Shown piece after piece: positions 18,468 through 27,082 of a stretch of 64,000 nucleotides of DNA (position 1 is its first letter; each line of letters starts with the position of its first letter). The stretch lies in NCBI GenBank assembly GCA_963817855.1, contig CAWFQA010000001.1, forward strand, positions 1,302,001 through 1,366,000. The letters are read 5' to 3'. Under the pieces are notes generated by a model, which was not told where the DNA came from, did not search any database, and saw nothing but the letters and a program-made list of their open reading frames with translations. The position numbers and the translations under genes were made by a program. This DNA comes from JAKAAZ01 sp963817855 (GTDB lineage Bacteria; Acidobacteriota; Terriglobia; Terriglobales; Acidobacteriaceae).

Positions 18468-18605
18468 CCAGTCGCCATAGTGCACCCACGAAGGGTGGTG
18501 CGGACTCTGTCAATTTGAACGTCTGCGCCGCCCTTCAAACTGTTCCTTAGTCCGATACTGAATTCAAAACGTCCTCCTCTGTTGCTTTGCTACAGTAGCA
18601 CTAGA

Positions 18606-19298
18606 ATGCACGCCCGCATCTTTCCCCTGATCAGTCGATTCTTTGATTTTTTTACGATTGGATTCACTGCGCTCTTTCCCCTGATTAATCCGCTGGGATC
18701 TGCGATGTTGTTTTTGGGCCTAGCCGGACCTGCTGACGCGATTGTGTATCGGCGGCTCGCTTGTAGAATTGCGCTCTACACGGCTCTCTTCCTGATGGTG
18801 GTCGATTTGGCGGGAGCGCTGGTCTTGACGTTTTTTGGGATATCGCTCCCTGTCATCCAGGTCGCCGGGGGCCTGGTTCTTGCATCCATGGGTTGGAATC
18901 TATTGAACCAACCGGATGCTCCGGAAACGGCGCAAGTCTCCGGGCCTTCCAGCTCACTGGAAGAACTCGACTCAAGAGCCTTCTATCCTTTTACCTTTCC
19001 TCTGACCGCTGGCCCCGGGACCGTCGTGGTGACTCTGACGCTGGCGGCGCATGCTGAACAACCGACCTCCATTGGAAGCATTTTCAGCCACCTCGGACTT
19101 TTCGCGGCAGTGGTGGTGTTGTGCGTCATGGTCTATTTCGCTTACGGTTACGCACCCGCCTTGGCGCGCAGGATATCCCGGCAGACAATTCACGGAATTC
19201 TCCGGATTATCTCATTTATTTTGTTGGCGATCGGGGTGCAGATTTTTTGGCGCGGGGCGGAAGTGTTGTTGCGGGAGGCGCTCCGCATTCAGGGCTAG
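18606..19298 (+). CDS. MarC family integral membrane protein
   Basis: About 230 aa with six predicted membrane helices, including FTALFPLINPLGSAMLFLGL (the family's N-terminal signature with NPLG), LFLMVVDLAGALVLTFFGISL, IQVAGGLVLASMGWNLL, PFTFPLTAGPGTVVVTLTL, LGLFAAVVVLCVMVYFAYG and a C-terminal IISFILLAIGVQIFWRG. MarC/UPF0056 proteins were once linked to multiple antibiotic resistance, but their function is unresolved. I chose the ATG at 18606. A TTG at 18582 would add eight residues, and neither has a strong ribosome-binding site. Confidence 0.87.
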   Translation: MHARIFPLISRFFDFFTIGFTALFPLINPLGSAMLFLGLAGPADAIVYRRLACRIALYTALFLMVVDLAGALVLTFFGISLPVIQVAGGLVLASMGWNLLNQPDAPETAQVSGPSSSLEELDSRAFYPFTFPLTAGPGTVVVTLTLAAHAEQPTSIGSIFSHLGLFAAVVVLCVMVYFAYGYAPALARRISRQTIHGILRIISFILLAIGVQIFWRGAEVLLREALRIQG

Positions 19299-19506
19299 AG
19301 GCGCGGTGGTCTTCCTTTTCATATGTTTGGAGCTAAAGCCGATTCGCGAGTTCAAGGCTGAAGTGCCCGGTTGGCTATTGATTTTTAGAGGTTTTCTTCG
19401 TAAAATAGGAGATGGTTCACGCCTTCGCACCCCTCTGCAAGGGTGTTGGTACATTCTCTCGTTGAACCCGCACACACACTCTAGCCAGCAAAGGAATAGC
19501 GAATTC

Positions 19507-19734
19507 ATGGCAAAACGCCGCGGAAATCCAAACTGGGGCAAGCCCGAACCGATCGGTCCGGTAGTGCCTACGGTGACTTCTTTTGAACAGGTTGTCAAGG
19601 AATACAAACTAACCCCGGACCAATACATTCGGTCCACGCGTTTGCGGGAATGGGCACGCCGGAACAAAAACTCGAAGTATATTCCGGAAGCCCTGCTCGA
19701 AGCCTGGGGTTTTGAGATCGAATCTTCGCTCTAA
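19507..19734 (+). CDS. Small hypothetical protein (75 aa)
   Basis: I do not recognise a named family. The N-terminus MAKRRGNPNWGKPEPIGP is basic and Pro/Gly-rich. The remainder is helical with FEQVVKEYKLTPDQYIRSTRLREWARRNKNSKYIPEALLEAWG, which reads like a compact nucleic-acid-binding or ribosome-associated protein. An AAAGGA lies about 11 bases before the ATG. A strong intrinsic terminator begins 17 bases after the stop, so the gene is probably its own transcription unit and is likely well expressed. Role unknown. Confidence 0.7.
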   Translation: MAKRRGNPNWGKPEPIGPVVPTVTSFEQVVKEYKLTPDQYIRSTRLREWARRNKNSKYIPEALLEAWGFEIESSL

Positions 19735-19750
19735 AAAATCAGTTCGAATT

Positions 19751-19786
19751 AGGAGATGCCACCTCAGTTGAGGTGGCATCTCTTTT
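19751..19786 (+). terminator. Strong rho-independent terminator
   Basis: AGATGCCACCTCA (19754-19766) and TGAGGTGGCATCT (19769-19781) form a 13-bp perfect stem that can extend by further pairs (G19753-C19782). The loop is only two bases in sequence, so the top pairs must open. CTTTT follows. It ends the 75-aa gene and lies 45 bases before the riboflavin gene start. Bidirectional action is possible but the T-run favours the plus strand. Confidence 0.8.
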
Positions 19787-19830
19787 GCGGGAAAATGTTC
19801 GCGACAACTCGTCTCGGTACAATAAGTGCA

Positions 19831-21003
19831 ATGGTCACGCCCACTCCATTCGTCGATGTTCCAACCGCACTCGAAGAAATTCGTGCCGGCCGTATGATCG
19901 TCGTGGTCGACGATGAAAATCGCGAGAATGAAGGCGACCTGACCTTGGCCGCGGAGTTCGTCACACCGGAAGCCATCAATTTTATGGCGCGTTTTGGACG
20001 CGGTCTCGTCTGCCTCACGCTGACGGAAGATCGAGCGGATCATCTTCGTCTGCGCCCTATGACGGAAGAAAATACCTCGCGTTTCGGCACAGCTTTTACA
20101 GAGAGCATTGAGGCTCGTGAAGGAGTGACGACGGGAATCAGCGCCCATGATCGTGCCCACACGATTCGTGTCGCCATTGACCCTACGTCTGGAGCAGCAG
20201 ACCTGGCGCGACCGGGACACGTATTTCCTCTGCGGGCTCGTCGCGGAGGAGTGCTGGTGCGGGCCGGCCAGACGGAAGCGTCAGTGGATTTGGCGCGCAT
20301 GGCCGGGCTAATTCCCGCGGGGGTGATCTGCGAAATTATGAAGGATGACGGCACCATGGCGCGCGTGCCCGACCTGATTGAGTTTTGCGGAGAGCATGAC
20401 ATCAAGTTGCTAACGGTTGCAGAACTGATTCGATATCGCCTGCAAAACGAGCGCAACATTTATCGTGTGGCGGAATCGATGCTGCCGACCCCGTTTGGCG
20501 AGTTCCGCATGATCGCTTACGAAAGCGAAGTGGATGGTGACGAAAGCCATGTCGCACTCGTCTATGGTGATGTTGCCGAAGGTGACGAGCCGGTCCTTGT
20601 CAGGGTGCACACCCATTGTCTGACGGGCGACGTGTTTGGCACCCCGTTATGCGATTGCCAGCAGGTGGTGCGGCGATCGCTGCAGATGATCTCTGAAGCG
20701 GGACGCGGCGCTTTGATATATCTGCATAACAACACAAAGGGTTTTGGCATCGATACTAAAGGGCCGCAGGCGGGGCTGGTGTTTCATCGCGACTTGCGCG
20801 TGCACGAGCGCAATGAAGACCGGCAATATCGAATCCTTCGTCAGGTAGGGTTAGGCGGCCAGATTCTTTCTGACCTGGAGATTCACAAGATTCGCCTGCT
20901 GACGAACACGCCGACGCACGTTCCCGCGCTGCAGGGCTTCAACGTCGAAATTGTGGAGCAGGTTCCCATCCCCATGGAAAAACCATCTTTGTTGGTGCGG
21001 TAG
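19831..21003 (+). CDS. ribB: DHBP synthase fused to a degenerate GTP cyclohydrolase II domain (RibBX-like)
   Basis: 390 aa. The N-terminal half is a canonical 3,4-dihydroxy-2-butanone-4-phosphate synthase (VVDDENRENEGDL acidic loop at residues 26-38, GLVCLTLTEDRAD, TGISAHDRAHTIR and HVFPLRARRGGVLVRAGQTEA), which makes the four-carbon precursor of riboflavin. The C-terminal half keeps the zinc cysteines (HCLTGDVFGTPLCDC) but replaces the catalytic EGRGIGL motif by NNTKGFGID, so cyclohydrolase activity is doubtful. A canonical RibA is encoded at 29815-30480. The ATG at 19831 was chosen because an upstream in-frame start (19756) falls in the terminator stem. Confidence 0.9.
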   Translation: MVTPTPFVDVPTALEEIRAGRMIVVVDDENRENEGDLTLAAEFVTPEAINFMARFGRGLVCLTLTEDRADHLRLRPMTEENTSRFGTAFTESIEAREGVTTGISAHDRAHTIRVAIDPTSGAADLARPGHVFPLRARRGGVLVRAGQTEASVDLARMAGLIPAGVICEIMKDDGTMARVPDLIEFCGEHDIKLLTVAELIRYRLQNERNIYRVAESMLPTPFGEFRMIAYESEVDGDESHVALVYGDVAEGDEPVLVRVHTHCLTGDVFGTPLCDCQQVVRRSLQMISEAGRGALIYLHNNTKGFGIDTKGPQAGLVFHRDLRVHERNEDRQYRILRQVGLGGQILSDLEIHKIRLLTNTPTHVPALQGFNVEIVEQVPIPMEKPSLLVR

Positions 21004-21048
21004 CCTGCGGTCGCATTCAGTGTCGCGCCTCAACAGCACAGCTGACGA

Positions 21049-21699
21049 CTAGACGTGAAGTTTGTGGTCCGGCAAAGACGGTAGCAGGCTGGCGAGACCT
21101 TCTCGCTGCAAATCTTCCTGAAGATGGCGAACGCCGCGGAACAAAAGGCTATGCATGCCGAGGGCCCGCGCGCCCTCTACATTTTCCATGCGGTCGTCGA
21201 GAAAGAGCGCTTCGTCGGCGCGAACGCCCAATTTTTCCAATGTATGTTCGTAGATGGCAGCCATCGGTTTGATCAAGTTCAACTCACAGGACCAGGTCAG
21301 GTGATGAAAGCGGTCCAGCCAGCCAAAGTTTGTTCGCATGTAGGCGAGCAGGTCTTCGCCCATGTTCGACAGGATGGCAATCTTTATTCCCGAAGCACGA
21401 ACATGATTCACCCACTCCAGCATGATGGGGTCGACAGTCGCCCATAATAGAACGTCCTGTTCGATCAGCGCTTCGATTTCTTCCGCAGAAAAAGACACCC
21501 CCGCATCGCGAGCAATGGTCGCCCAGTAGGTGTGTCCATTTAATGTGCCACGGTCGTAATCCAGTCGATAGCGCCAGTAATGCGCGTCGAAAACCCCCGG
21601 CGAAAGCCCGGAGATTTCCAGTAGGCGTGCGCGTGCGCCTGGTTCCGGCGGACCGGACAGCACAAGGCCGTAATCGAAAATGACAGCACGTAGAGTCAT
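21049..21699 (-). CDS. HAD-superfamily hydrolase
   Basis: About 216 aa. Motif I is AVIFDYGLVLSG (nucleophile D, but the usual second Asp is replaced by G-L, i.e. DYGLV instead of DxDGT/V). Motif II is KIAILSNMG, motif III is around K in ELNLIKPMAAIYEHTLEKLG, and motif IV is ALFLDDRMENVEGARALG. This matches the YihX/epoxide-hydrolase-N-type HAD group. The second Asp of DxD is needed for phosphatase activity, so a non-phosphatase or dehalogenase-like reaction is possible. I chose the ATG at 21699; one at 21735 is also open. It is the last gene of a run that includes the toxin-antitoxin pair. Confidence 0.8.
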   Translation of the reverse strand: MTLRAVIFDYGLVLSGPPEPGARARLLEISGLSPGVFDAHYWRYRLDYDRGTLNGHTYWATIARDAGVSFSAEEIEALIEQDVLLWATVDPIMLEWVNHVRASGIKIAILSNMGEDLLAYMRTNFGWLDRFHHLTWSCELNLIKPMAAIYEHTLEKLGVRADEALFLDDRMENVEGARALGMHSLLFRGVRHLQEDLQREGLASLLPSLPDHKLHV

Positions 21700-21787
21700 G
21701 GCTCGTTTGAAACTCGTTGGTACATTGCCTTTCATTCATTTGCAAGCGCGAAGAACGATCGGCATTAGCGGGCAATCGGAAAAACAT

Positions 21788-22183
21788 TTATTGCCAGATC
21801 ACACGCAAGCCTTTGTATTTTCGGAAGCATTGATCGCGCGAAACTACGGGGAGATCGTCGGCGAGGGCGGTCGAGATAATCAGGCGATCGAAGGGATCGT
21901 TGTGATGCAACGCCAGGTCGAACAGTCGATCCGTATGATGGCGGCGAAGCGGGTAGGAAAGAATCGACGCGCTGGAGCAGATCGCCGCGAATTCGGATCT
22001 GGTTAGCTGAAGCTTGCCAATTCGGCTTTTGATCGCAACCTCCGCTTCCGACGCCACGCTGAGCAGCAGTTCCACCTCTGGATCTTCAAGAATACGCCGC
22101 ACTCTCACAGGCATCGTTGCAAAGCCTTTGGGGGTGGCGATATCGATGACAACATGAGTATCGAGCAAAACTCTTCCCGCCAT
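21788..22183 (-). CDS. PIN-domain toxin (VapC-like)
   Basis: 131 aa with the PIN fold acidic residues: LLDTHVVIDI (first Asp), VASEAEVAIKSRIGKL (Glu), and HHNDPFDRLIISTALADDLPVVSRD (two further Asp). This subtype, with HNDPFDR, pairs with Phd-type antitoxins. PIN toxins cleave RNA, usually tRNA or rRNA. The start ATG overlaps the antitoxin stop as ATGA (22183-22186), which couples their translation. All four acidic positions look intact, so the toxin is probably functional. Confidence 0.9.
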   Translation of the reverse strand: MAGRVLLDTHVVIDIATPKGFATMPVRVRRILEDPEVELLLSVASEAEVAIKSRIGKLQLTRSEFAAICSSASILSYPLRRHHTDRLFDLALHHNDPFDRLIISTALADDLPVVSRDQCFRKYKGLRVIWQ

Positions 22184-22422
22184 CAGACGTCGCCCGCAAG
22201 CCAGGCGTCCAGGTTCTCCTGCGATCGCGCCCAGTTGGGATCGACCACGATTTTTTTCTTGCCGAGAACGCCGAATACCCGCTTGCGGAGCGGCTCCTCT
22301 GTTTTGCGTACAATCTCAACCACAGGGATGCCGCGCTTGGTGATCGTCACGCGGATCCCGGCCTCGGCCTGTTTGATCAGCTCGGGCAGCTTGTTCTTCG
22401 CTTGCGATACTGTGTACGTCAT
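22183..22422 (-). CDS. Phd/YefM-family antitoxin
   Basis: 79 aa: MTYTVSQAKNKLPELIKQAEAG is the Phd/YefM DNA-binding start, followed by VTITKRGIPVVEIV strands and an acidic, flexible C-terminus (RSQENLDAWLAGDV) that should wrap the toxin. Genes of this type autorepress their operon. A TATAAT box lies exactly 6 bases before the ATG, preceded by the palindrome GCTATC-TT-GATAGC (minus strand), a credible autoregulatory operator. The pair lies after tpiA on the same strand but with its own promoter. Confidence 0.9.
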   Translation of the reverse strand: MTYTVSQAKNKLPELIKQAEAGIRVTITKRGIPVVEIVRKTEEPLRKRVFGVLGKKKIVVDPNWARSQENLDAWLAGDV

Positions 22423-22428
22423 TTGTCC

Positions 22429-22457
22429 ATTATAGCTATCAAGATAGCCATCTGCAA
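22429..22457 (-). promoter_or_regulatory. Promoter-operator of the toxin-antitoxin pair, probably leaderless
   Basis: On the minus strand TATAAT (22434 to 22429) is 17 bases downstream of a weak TTGCAG (22457 to 22452). Six bases (GGACAA) separate TATAAT from the ATG at 22422, so transcription would begin at or beside the A of the start codon, and no Shine-Dalgarno is possible. Arms GCTATC and GATAGC (22435-22448) fill the spacer, where a bound antitoxin would block polymerase. Confidence 0.5.
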
Positions 22458-22501
22458 GGCGGGTCTCGGCTTCAGTTTTGAAGCAAGGGCTTTGGACGCA
22501 C

Positions 22502-23266
22502 CTATGAAGGGGTATAGTTCACGATTTGGGAAAAGGATTGCGCATCGAGACTTGCACCGCCCACCAACGCGCCATCGATATCCTGCTGGCTCATCAGGGC
22601 GCTGGCGTTGTCCGGTTTGACGCTGCCGCCGTAGAGGATGCGCATGTTGTCGGCGATTTCGCGGCTCAGCGAGCGCGCGACTTGCTCGCGGATGATGTGA
22701 TGAGCGTCCGCAGCCATTTCCGGAGTGGCTGTTTTCCCGGTGCCGATCGCCCATACCGGTTCGTAGGCAATCACGATCGAATGAGCGGCGTCGTGTGCGA
22801 TGCCATGGAGCGCTTTCGACGTCTGGCGCAGCAAAACTTCTTCTGTCTGGCCAGCTTCGCGCTCGGCCAGCAATTCTCCAACGCAGACAATCGGCGTTAA
22901 TTTGTGCTTCAGAGCCGTGTGCAGCTTTTTGTTGACGGTTTCATCGGTCTCGCCAAAATACTGGCGTCGTTCCGAGTGGCCTAGGATGACATGCGTGCAT
23001 CCGCATGCCACCAGCATCGGCGCGGAGATCTCACCGGTGAAGGCCCCTTCTTCCTGCCAGATCATGTTCTGTCCGCCGACGTGGACGTGACTGCCGCGAG
23101 TTCCCGCAATAACAGCGGCAATGTCGACGAAGGGGGGGCAGAGAACAATCTCGTCACGGGTGTGCTTGTGAACCAAGGGGAGAAACGCTATAACAAATTC
23201 GCTCGATTGGGAGGGTGTCTTGTACATTTTCCAGTTAGCGGCAATCAGGGGCTTGCGAGTGCTCAC
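22502..23266 (-). CDS. tpiA: Triosephosphate isomerase
   Basis: 254 aa of standard length. Catalytic residues are all visible: Lys13 in ANWKMYK, His in VILGHSERR (about residue 100), Glu in AYEPVWAIGTG (about 170) and the phosphate-gripping YGGSVKPDN loop. It interconverts DHAP and glyceraldehyde-3-phosphate. It starts with GTG overlapping the pgk stop (GTGA), so translation is coupled. With pgk and gap it forms an interrupted glycolytic cluster on this strand. Confidence 0.96.
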   Translation of the reverse strand: MSTRKPLIAANWKMYKTPSQSSEFVIAFLPLVHKHTRDEIVLCPPFVDIAAVIAGTRGSHVHVGGQNMIWQEEGAFTGEISAPMLVACGCTHVILGHSERRQYFGETDETVNKKLHTALKHKLTPIVCVGELLAEREAGQTEEVLLRQTSKALHGIAHDAAHSIVIAYEPVWAIGTGKTATPEMAADAHHIIREQVARSLSREIADNMRILYGGSVKPDNASALMSQQDIDGALVGGASLDAQSFSQIVNYTPS

Positions 23267-24483
23267 GCGGTCTTCTCCGTCAGGGCTTCTACGCCGGGTA
23301 ATTTTTTGCCTTCAAGGAACTCAAGTGACGCGCCACCGCCGGTCGAAATGTGTGTGATTTTATCGGCGACTCCGGCTTTGTGAACCGCAGCCACAGAATC
23401 TCCGCCACCGACAATGGAAATTGCCGAAGGGCTGTCGGCAACAGCCTGAGCGACCTGCATGGTTCCATGGGCAAAGGCCGGCATTTCAAAGACTCCCATT
23501 GGCCCATTCCAAATGATGGTTCGAGCGCGGGAGATTTCATCGACAAACAGATCGATGGTTTCCGGGCCAATGTCGAGGCCCATCCAGTCAGCGGGAAAGG
23601 GTTTGTCGCCGGCGGAGATTTTGGTTTGCGCGTCAGGGGCAAACTTGTTCGCTAACACGTGATCGACCGGCAGCAAAAAACGCACACCGCGCTTTGCTGC
23701 CGTTTCCATCGCTTCTCGCGCCACATCCAGCTTGTCCACCTCCAAAAGCGACTTGCCGACATCCTGGCCCTTGGCTTTGAGGAAGGTGTAGGCCATGCCG
23801 CCACCGATCAGGAGCGCATCGACTTTATCGAGCAGGTTGTGGATCACCTGAATCTTGTCTGAGACCTTGGCCCCACCGAGAATCGCGATGAACGGCTTTT
23901 CCGGATCGCTCAACGCCTTGCCCATGTACGTCAATTCTTTTTCCATCAACAAGCCGGCGGCGGATTTCGCCACAAAATGAGTGATGCCTTCCGTGGACGC
24001 GTGGGCGCGATGGGCGCTGCCGAAGGCGTCATTCACGTAAAGGTCGCAAAGTTTTGCCAACTGCTTTGCAAACGCTGGGTCATTCTTCTCTTCTTCCGCA
24101 TGAAAGCGCAGGTTCTCCAGCAGCAGCACCTGGCCGGATTCCAACATGCGCACCATCTCTTCCGGGGTTTCTCCCACACAGTCAGGCGAGAAGCCGACAT
24201 TGACCGACTGGCCGAGACTGTGTCCCAGAAGCTGGCGCAAGCGATCGACGACCGGGCGCAGGCTCATTTTGGCATTAGGCTTTCCCTTGGGGCGGCCCAG
24301 GTGTGAGGCAAGAATCACTTTGGCGCGGTGACGCAGGGCATATTCCAGCGTCGGCAATGTCTCGCGGATGCGCGTGTCATCCATGATCTGGGTGCCGTCT
24401 TCCGACAGAGGGACATTAAAGTCCACGCGAATCAGGACGTGCTGATGTTCCAGGGAAAGATCGCGAATCGATAATTTTGCCAT
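23263..24483 (-). CDS. pgk: Phosphoglycerate kinase
   Basis: 406 aa, typical bacterial length. Motifs: VLIRVDFNVPLSEDG (substrate Arg and Asp/Asn), ASHLGRPKG, NDAFGSAHRAHAST, the hinge-region PFIAILGGAKVSDK, GGGMAYTFLKA, IIWNGPMGVFE and the nucleotide loop SIVGGGDSVAAVHKAG. The ATG at 24483 starts the family N-terminus MAKLSIRDL; an upstream in-frame ATG has no similarity. A creatininase-family gene lies 158 bases upstream, so pgk-tpiA may have its own promoter. Confidence 0.97.
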   Translation of the reverse strand: MAKLSIRDLSLEHQHVLIRVDFNVPLSEDGTQIMDDTRIRETLPTLEYALRHRAKVILASHLGRPKGKPNAKMSLRPVVDRLRQLLGHSLGQSVNVGFSPDCVGETPEEMVRMLESGQVLLLENLRFHAEEEKNDPAFAKQLAKLCDLYVNDAFGSAHRAHASTEGITHFVAKSAAGLLMEKELTYMGKALSDPEKPFIAILGGAKVSDKIQVIHNLLDKVDALLIGGGMAYTFLKAKGQDVGKSLLEVDKLDVAREAMETAAKRGVRFLLPVDHVLANKFAPDAQTKISAGDKPFPADWMGLDIGPETIDLFVDEISRARTIIWNGPMGVFEMPAFAHGTMQVAQAVADSPSAISIVGGGDSVAAVHKAGVADKITHISTGGGASLEFLEGKKLPGVEALTEKTA

Positions 24484-24641
24484 AGGGTTTTTCACTTGCT
24501 TGTTTGTATGCTGATGGAATTCTAATACTTTTCCTGCATGCGACACTCGTCCGCCACCGTAGACAAGCGGCGGAGAAGCGGACAAATAGCTGTTGCTTGC
24601 CTCATAGCACGCGCGCGTTGATTTCTGCGTGTGCTATTCAG

Positions 24642-25565
24642 CTATTGCTTAGTGTCGAGTGGATGTTTTCCGTCCTGGAAAAACTGGTTCTGAAGCGCGA
24701 GACTGGTCTGGTCCGCTTTTACGGCACGGATAGCTTCCCCGATGCCGCTGACCCAGGCTTTCATATCCATTTCACCGAGCTTCGCGTTGGCATATTGGGC
24801 GTAGCCGGCATAGTGATTCGGAAATTTTGCATACCACCAGATGCCGGTGTACAAGCCGGACGGAAGATGTGCTCGGTCCTGATCCGCGCCCGACTCCTGG
24901 CCGACGCGGTTCATGTGCACCAAATCGGGGCGCGAGACCATCATGAGCGAAGTTTCAGTTTCGCCAGCATGTTCGTCCACCTTGTCTTTCAATGGCGGGG
25001 CATTGGCTGCTTGATGGTGCAAGCCGTAGATGTAGACGACATAGTCTTTCGGTGAATCGAGCTGCGACTGCGCGAAGTACGGCAGAAAACTTTCATTCCC
25101 GCCATGGCCGTTCACAATGACGATTTTCTTACAGCCGTTGCGGGCCATCTCATTTGTAGTTGCCTGCAACAGTTCCATCTGAATTTTGGCGGAATAGGAG
25201 ACTGTTCCCGGCTCATGGCGCGCCTCCGCAATCTGACCAAAATAATAGGGCGGAAAGACCACCGCGTACTCCTGCTTGACCGCCTGGAGCGACGCGTAGC
25301 GCACATTAATGAGATCCGTGCCAATCGGAAGCTGGGTGCCGTGTTTCTCCAAAATGCCGAATGGCAGAAGGCACACTCCTTCCGACTGCTGGATCGCGTG
25401 AATAAAGTCGGGCCCGGTGAGTTCCTCCCATTTGGGAGAAAGTGCGGTGGTATTCGCCGGCTGGGTCGAACTGGGAGGATTGGACTGAGCCCGCCCGTAT
25501 GCAGCGGGAATCAGCAAGGCCGTGAAAACGCAGATACAGGTCAGAGGGCGGAGTAAGGCTCGCAT
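24642..25565 (-). CDS. Secreted creatininase-family amidohydrolase
   Basis: 307 aa with a signal peptide (LTCICVFTALLIPAAYGRAQ). The creatininase fold is shown by LLPFGILEKHGTQLPIGTDLINV (metal-binding Glu, His, Asp), VFPPYYFGQIAEARHEPGT, KIVIVNGHGGNESFLPYF and DEHAGETETSLMM. Family members hydrolyse creatinine-like or formamide amide bonds with two metals; FAPy deformylases and mycofactocin MftE are relatives. Export is unusual for the family but frequent in acidobacterial copies. GGAGAT lies just before the ATG. It follows ridA by 32 bases, so the two are probably co-transcribed. Substrate unknown. Confidence 0.88.
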   Translation of the reverse strand: MRALLRPLTCICVFTALLIPAAYGRAQSNPPSSTQPANTTALSPKWEELTGPDFIHAIQQSEGVCLLPFGILEKHGTQLPIGTDLINVRYASLQAVKQEYAVVFPPYYFGQIAEARHEPGTVSYSAKIQMELLQATTNEMARNGCKKIVIVNGHGGNESFLPYFAQSQLDSPKDYVVYIYGLHHQAANAPPLKDKVDEHAGETETSLMMVSRPDLVHMNRVGQESGADQDRAHLPSGLYTGIWWYAKFPNHYAGYAQYANAKLGEMDMKAWVSGIGEAIRAVKADQTSLALQNQFFQDGKHPLDTKQ

Positions 25566-25597
25566 CGGATCTCCATTCTGAATTAGGTCGATGATTT

Positions 25598-25969
25598 CTA
25601 TTCCGACAGCACAGCTTCGGCTTCAATTTCAATGCGCCACGACGGGTTCAGCAGTTTTGCGACGACAACCATGGTAGCAGCGGGACGGATGGAACCGAAA
25701 AATTCTCCGTGAACACGGCCTACTTCTTCCCAATCCTCTACGTGGGTCAGGTACATACGGGTCCGCACTACATCTTTCAGCTCGGCTCCAGCCTGTTCGA
25801 GAATCTTTTGAATGATGTTCAATATGTGGCGGGTCTGGTCAGCAGCATTGGCTTGATCAGCGCCGACGGGTCCGGTGCCGGAGACGTGGATCGTGTTTCC
25901 AATCCGGACCGCGCGTGAAAATCCGATGATGGGTTCATACGGTGACGAGCCAGGGATGTTTTGTCGCAT
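25598..25969 (-). CDS. RidA family protein (enamine/imine deaminase)
   Basis: 123 aa with FSRAVRIGNTIHVSGTGPVG, QTRHILNIIQKILEQAGAELKDVVRTRMYLTHVEDWEEV and the C-terminal IEIEAEAVLSE, the YjgF/RidA (chorismate-mutase-like trimer) pattern with the substrate-binding Arg in RTRMYLT. The expected PPxR near the C-terminus is absent; IRPAATMV stands in the equivalent place. This suggests a RidA subfamily outside the archetypal 2-aminoacrylate deaminase. GGAG is 7 bases before the ATG at 25969. It lies between gap and a creatininase gene on the same strand. Confidence 0.85.
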   Translation of the reverse strand: MRQNIPGSSPYEPIIGFSRAVRIGNTIHVSGTGPVGADQANAADQTRHILNIIQKILEQAGAELKDVVRTRMYLTHVEDWEEVGRVHGEFFGSIRPAATMVVVAKLLNPSWRIEIEAEAVLSE

Positions 25970-26076
25970 CGTGCTGCTCCGAAAAAAATCTTGGATCGAG
26001 GTAGATTCCTCCGGAGACGCTGCGGAAACCTCTCCGCGACATCTCCAGATCGTCTTGATCCTGCGGCGACTGCGTC

Positions 26077-27082
26077 CTACAGACCCTTCTTGGTGAGGAA
26101 GAGGATCAGGTCCTTGACGCGAGAGGAATAGCCCCACTCATTGTCGTACCAGCTGAGCACCTTCACCATGTTGCCGACCACCTTGGTCAGCGGAGCATCG
26201 ACGATCGAGGACAGCGGATTGCCACGGAAGTCGGACGAGACCAGAGGTGCTGTCTCAAAGCCCAGAATGCCCTTTAGCGGTCCTTCTGCAGCGGCCTTGA
26301 GTGCGCCGTTGACAGACTCCACGGTGACCGGCTTCTCGGTTTCGACAGTTAGATCGACGACGGATACCACGGGAGTCGGAACGCGTAGCGAGAAACCGTC
26401 CAGCTTGCCCTTCAGCTCCGGTATCACCAAGTGCAGCGCCTTGGCTGCGCCGGTCGAGGTCGGAATGATGTTGAGCGATGCAGCACGGGCGCGACGAAGA
26501 TCCTTGTGGGGGAAATCGAGCGTGACCTGATCGTTGGTGAAGCTGTGGATCGTATTCATCAGGCCAGAGACGATGCCGAAGTTTTCCAGCAGATACCTTG
26601 GCCAGAGGAGCCAGGCAGTTCGTAGTGCAGGAAGCATTCGAAATCACGTTGTGCTTGGCCGGATCGTACTTGTTCTCATTCACGCCTAACACCACGGTCA
26701 AATCTTCGTTGGTGGCAGGGGCGGAGATAATGACTTTCTTGACGGTCGGTCCCAGGTGAGCTTTCGCCTTGGCAGCGTCCGTAAAATGTCCGGTTGATTC
26801 GACGACAATCTGGGCGCCGACGGAGTCCCAGGGAAGCTTGGCGGGGTCTCTTTCAGCAAATACCTTGATTTTCTTTCCGTCTACGCTGATGAAGTCGTCG
26901 CCGAACTGCACGTCGTTCTGCAGATTGCCAAGAACAGAATCGTGCTTGAGCAGATGAGCCAGCGTTTTTGGATCAGTCAGGTCATTGACTGCAACAAATT
27001 CGATCTCTGGGTTGCCTAAAGATGCTCGCAGCACATTCCGGCCGATGCGGCCAAAACCGTTGATGCCAACCTTTACTGCCAT
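26077..27082 (-). CDS. gap: Type I glyceraldehyde-3-phosphate dehydrogenase, broken by a +1 frameshift
   Basis: The first part (27082 to about 26594) has the NAD-binding KVGINGFGRIGRNVLRA and the catalytic cysteine in SNASCTTNCLAPLAK (about residue 151). The second part (about 26592 to 26077) has FTNDQVTLDFPHKD, RRARAASLNIIPTSTGAAKA, LRVPTPVVSVVDL and SWYDNEWGYSSRV. Removing the extra base at 26593 gives AKVLLENFGIVSGLMNTIHS, the normal family continuity. AGGAGG lies before the ATG at 27082. The enzyme is central to glycolysis and this is the only gap in view, so a sequencing error is the most likely cause of the break. Confidence 0.93.

Noticed and set aside
19735..19830. FMN riboswitch or attenuator before the riboflavin gene
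   Set aside because: The hairpin is a plain terminator of the preceding gene. None of the conserved FMN-aptamer pairing is visible in the short leader.
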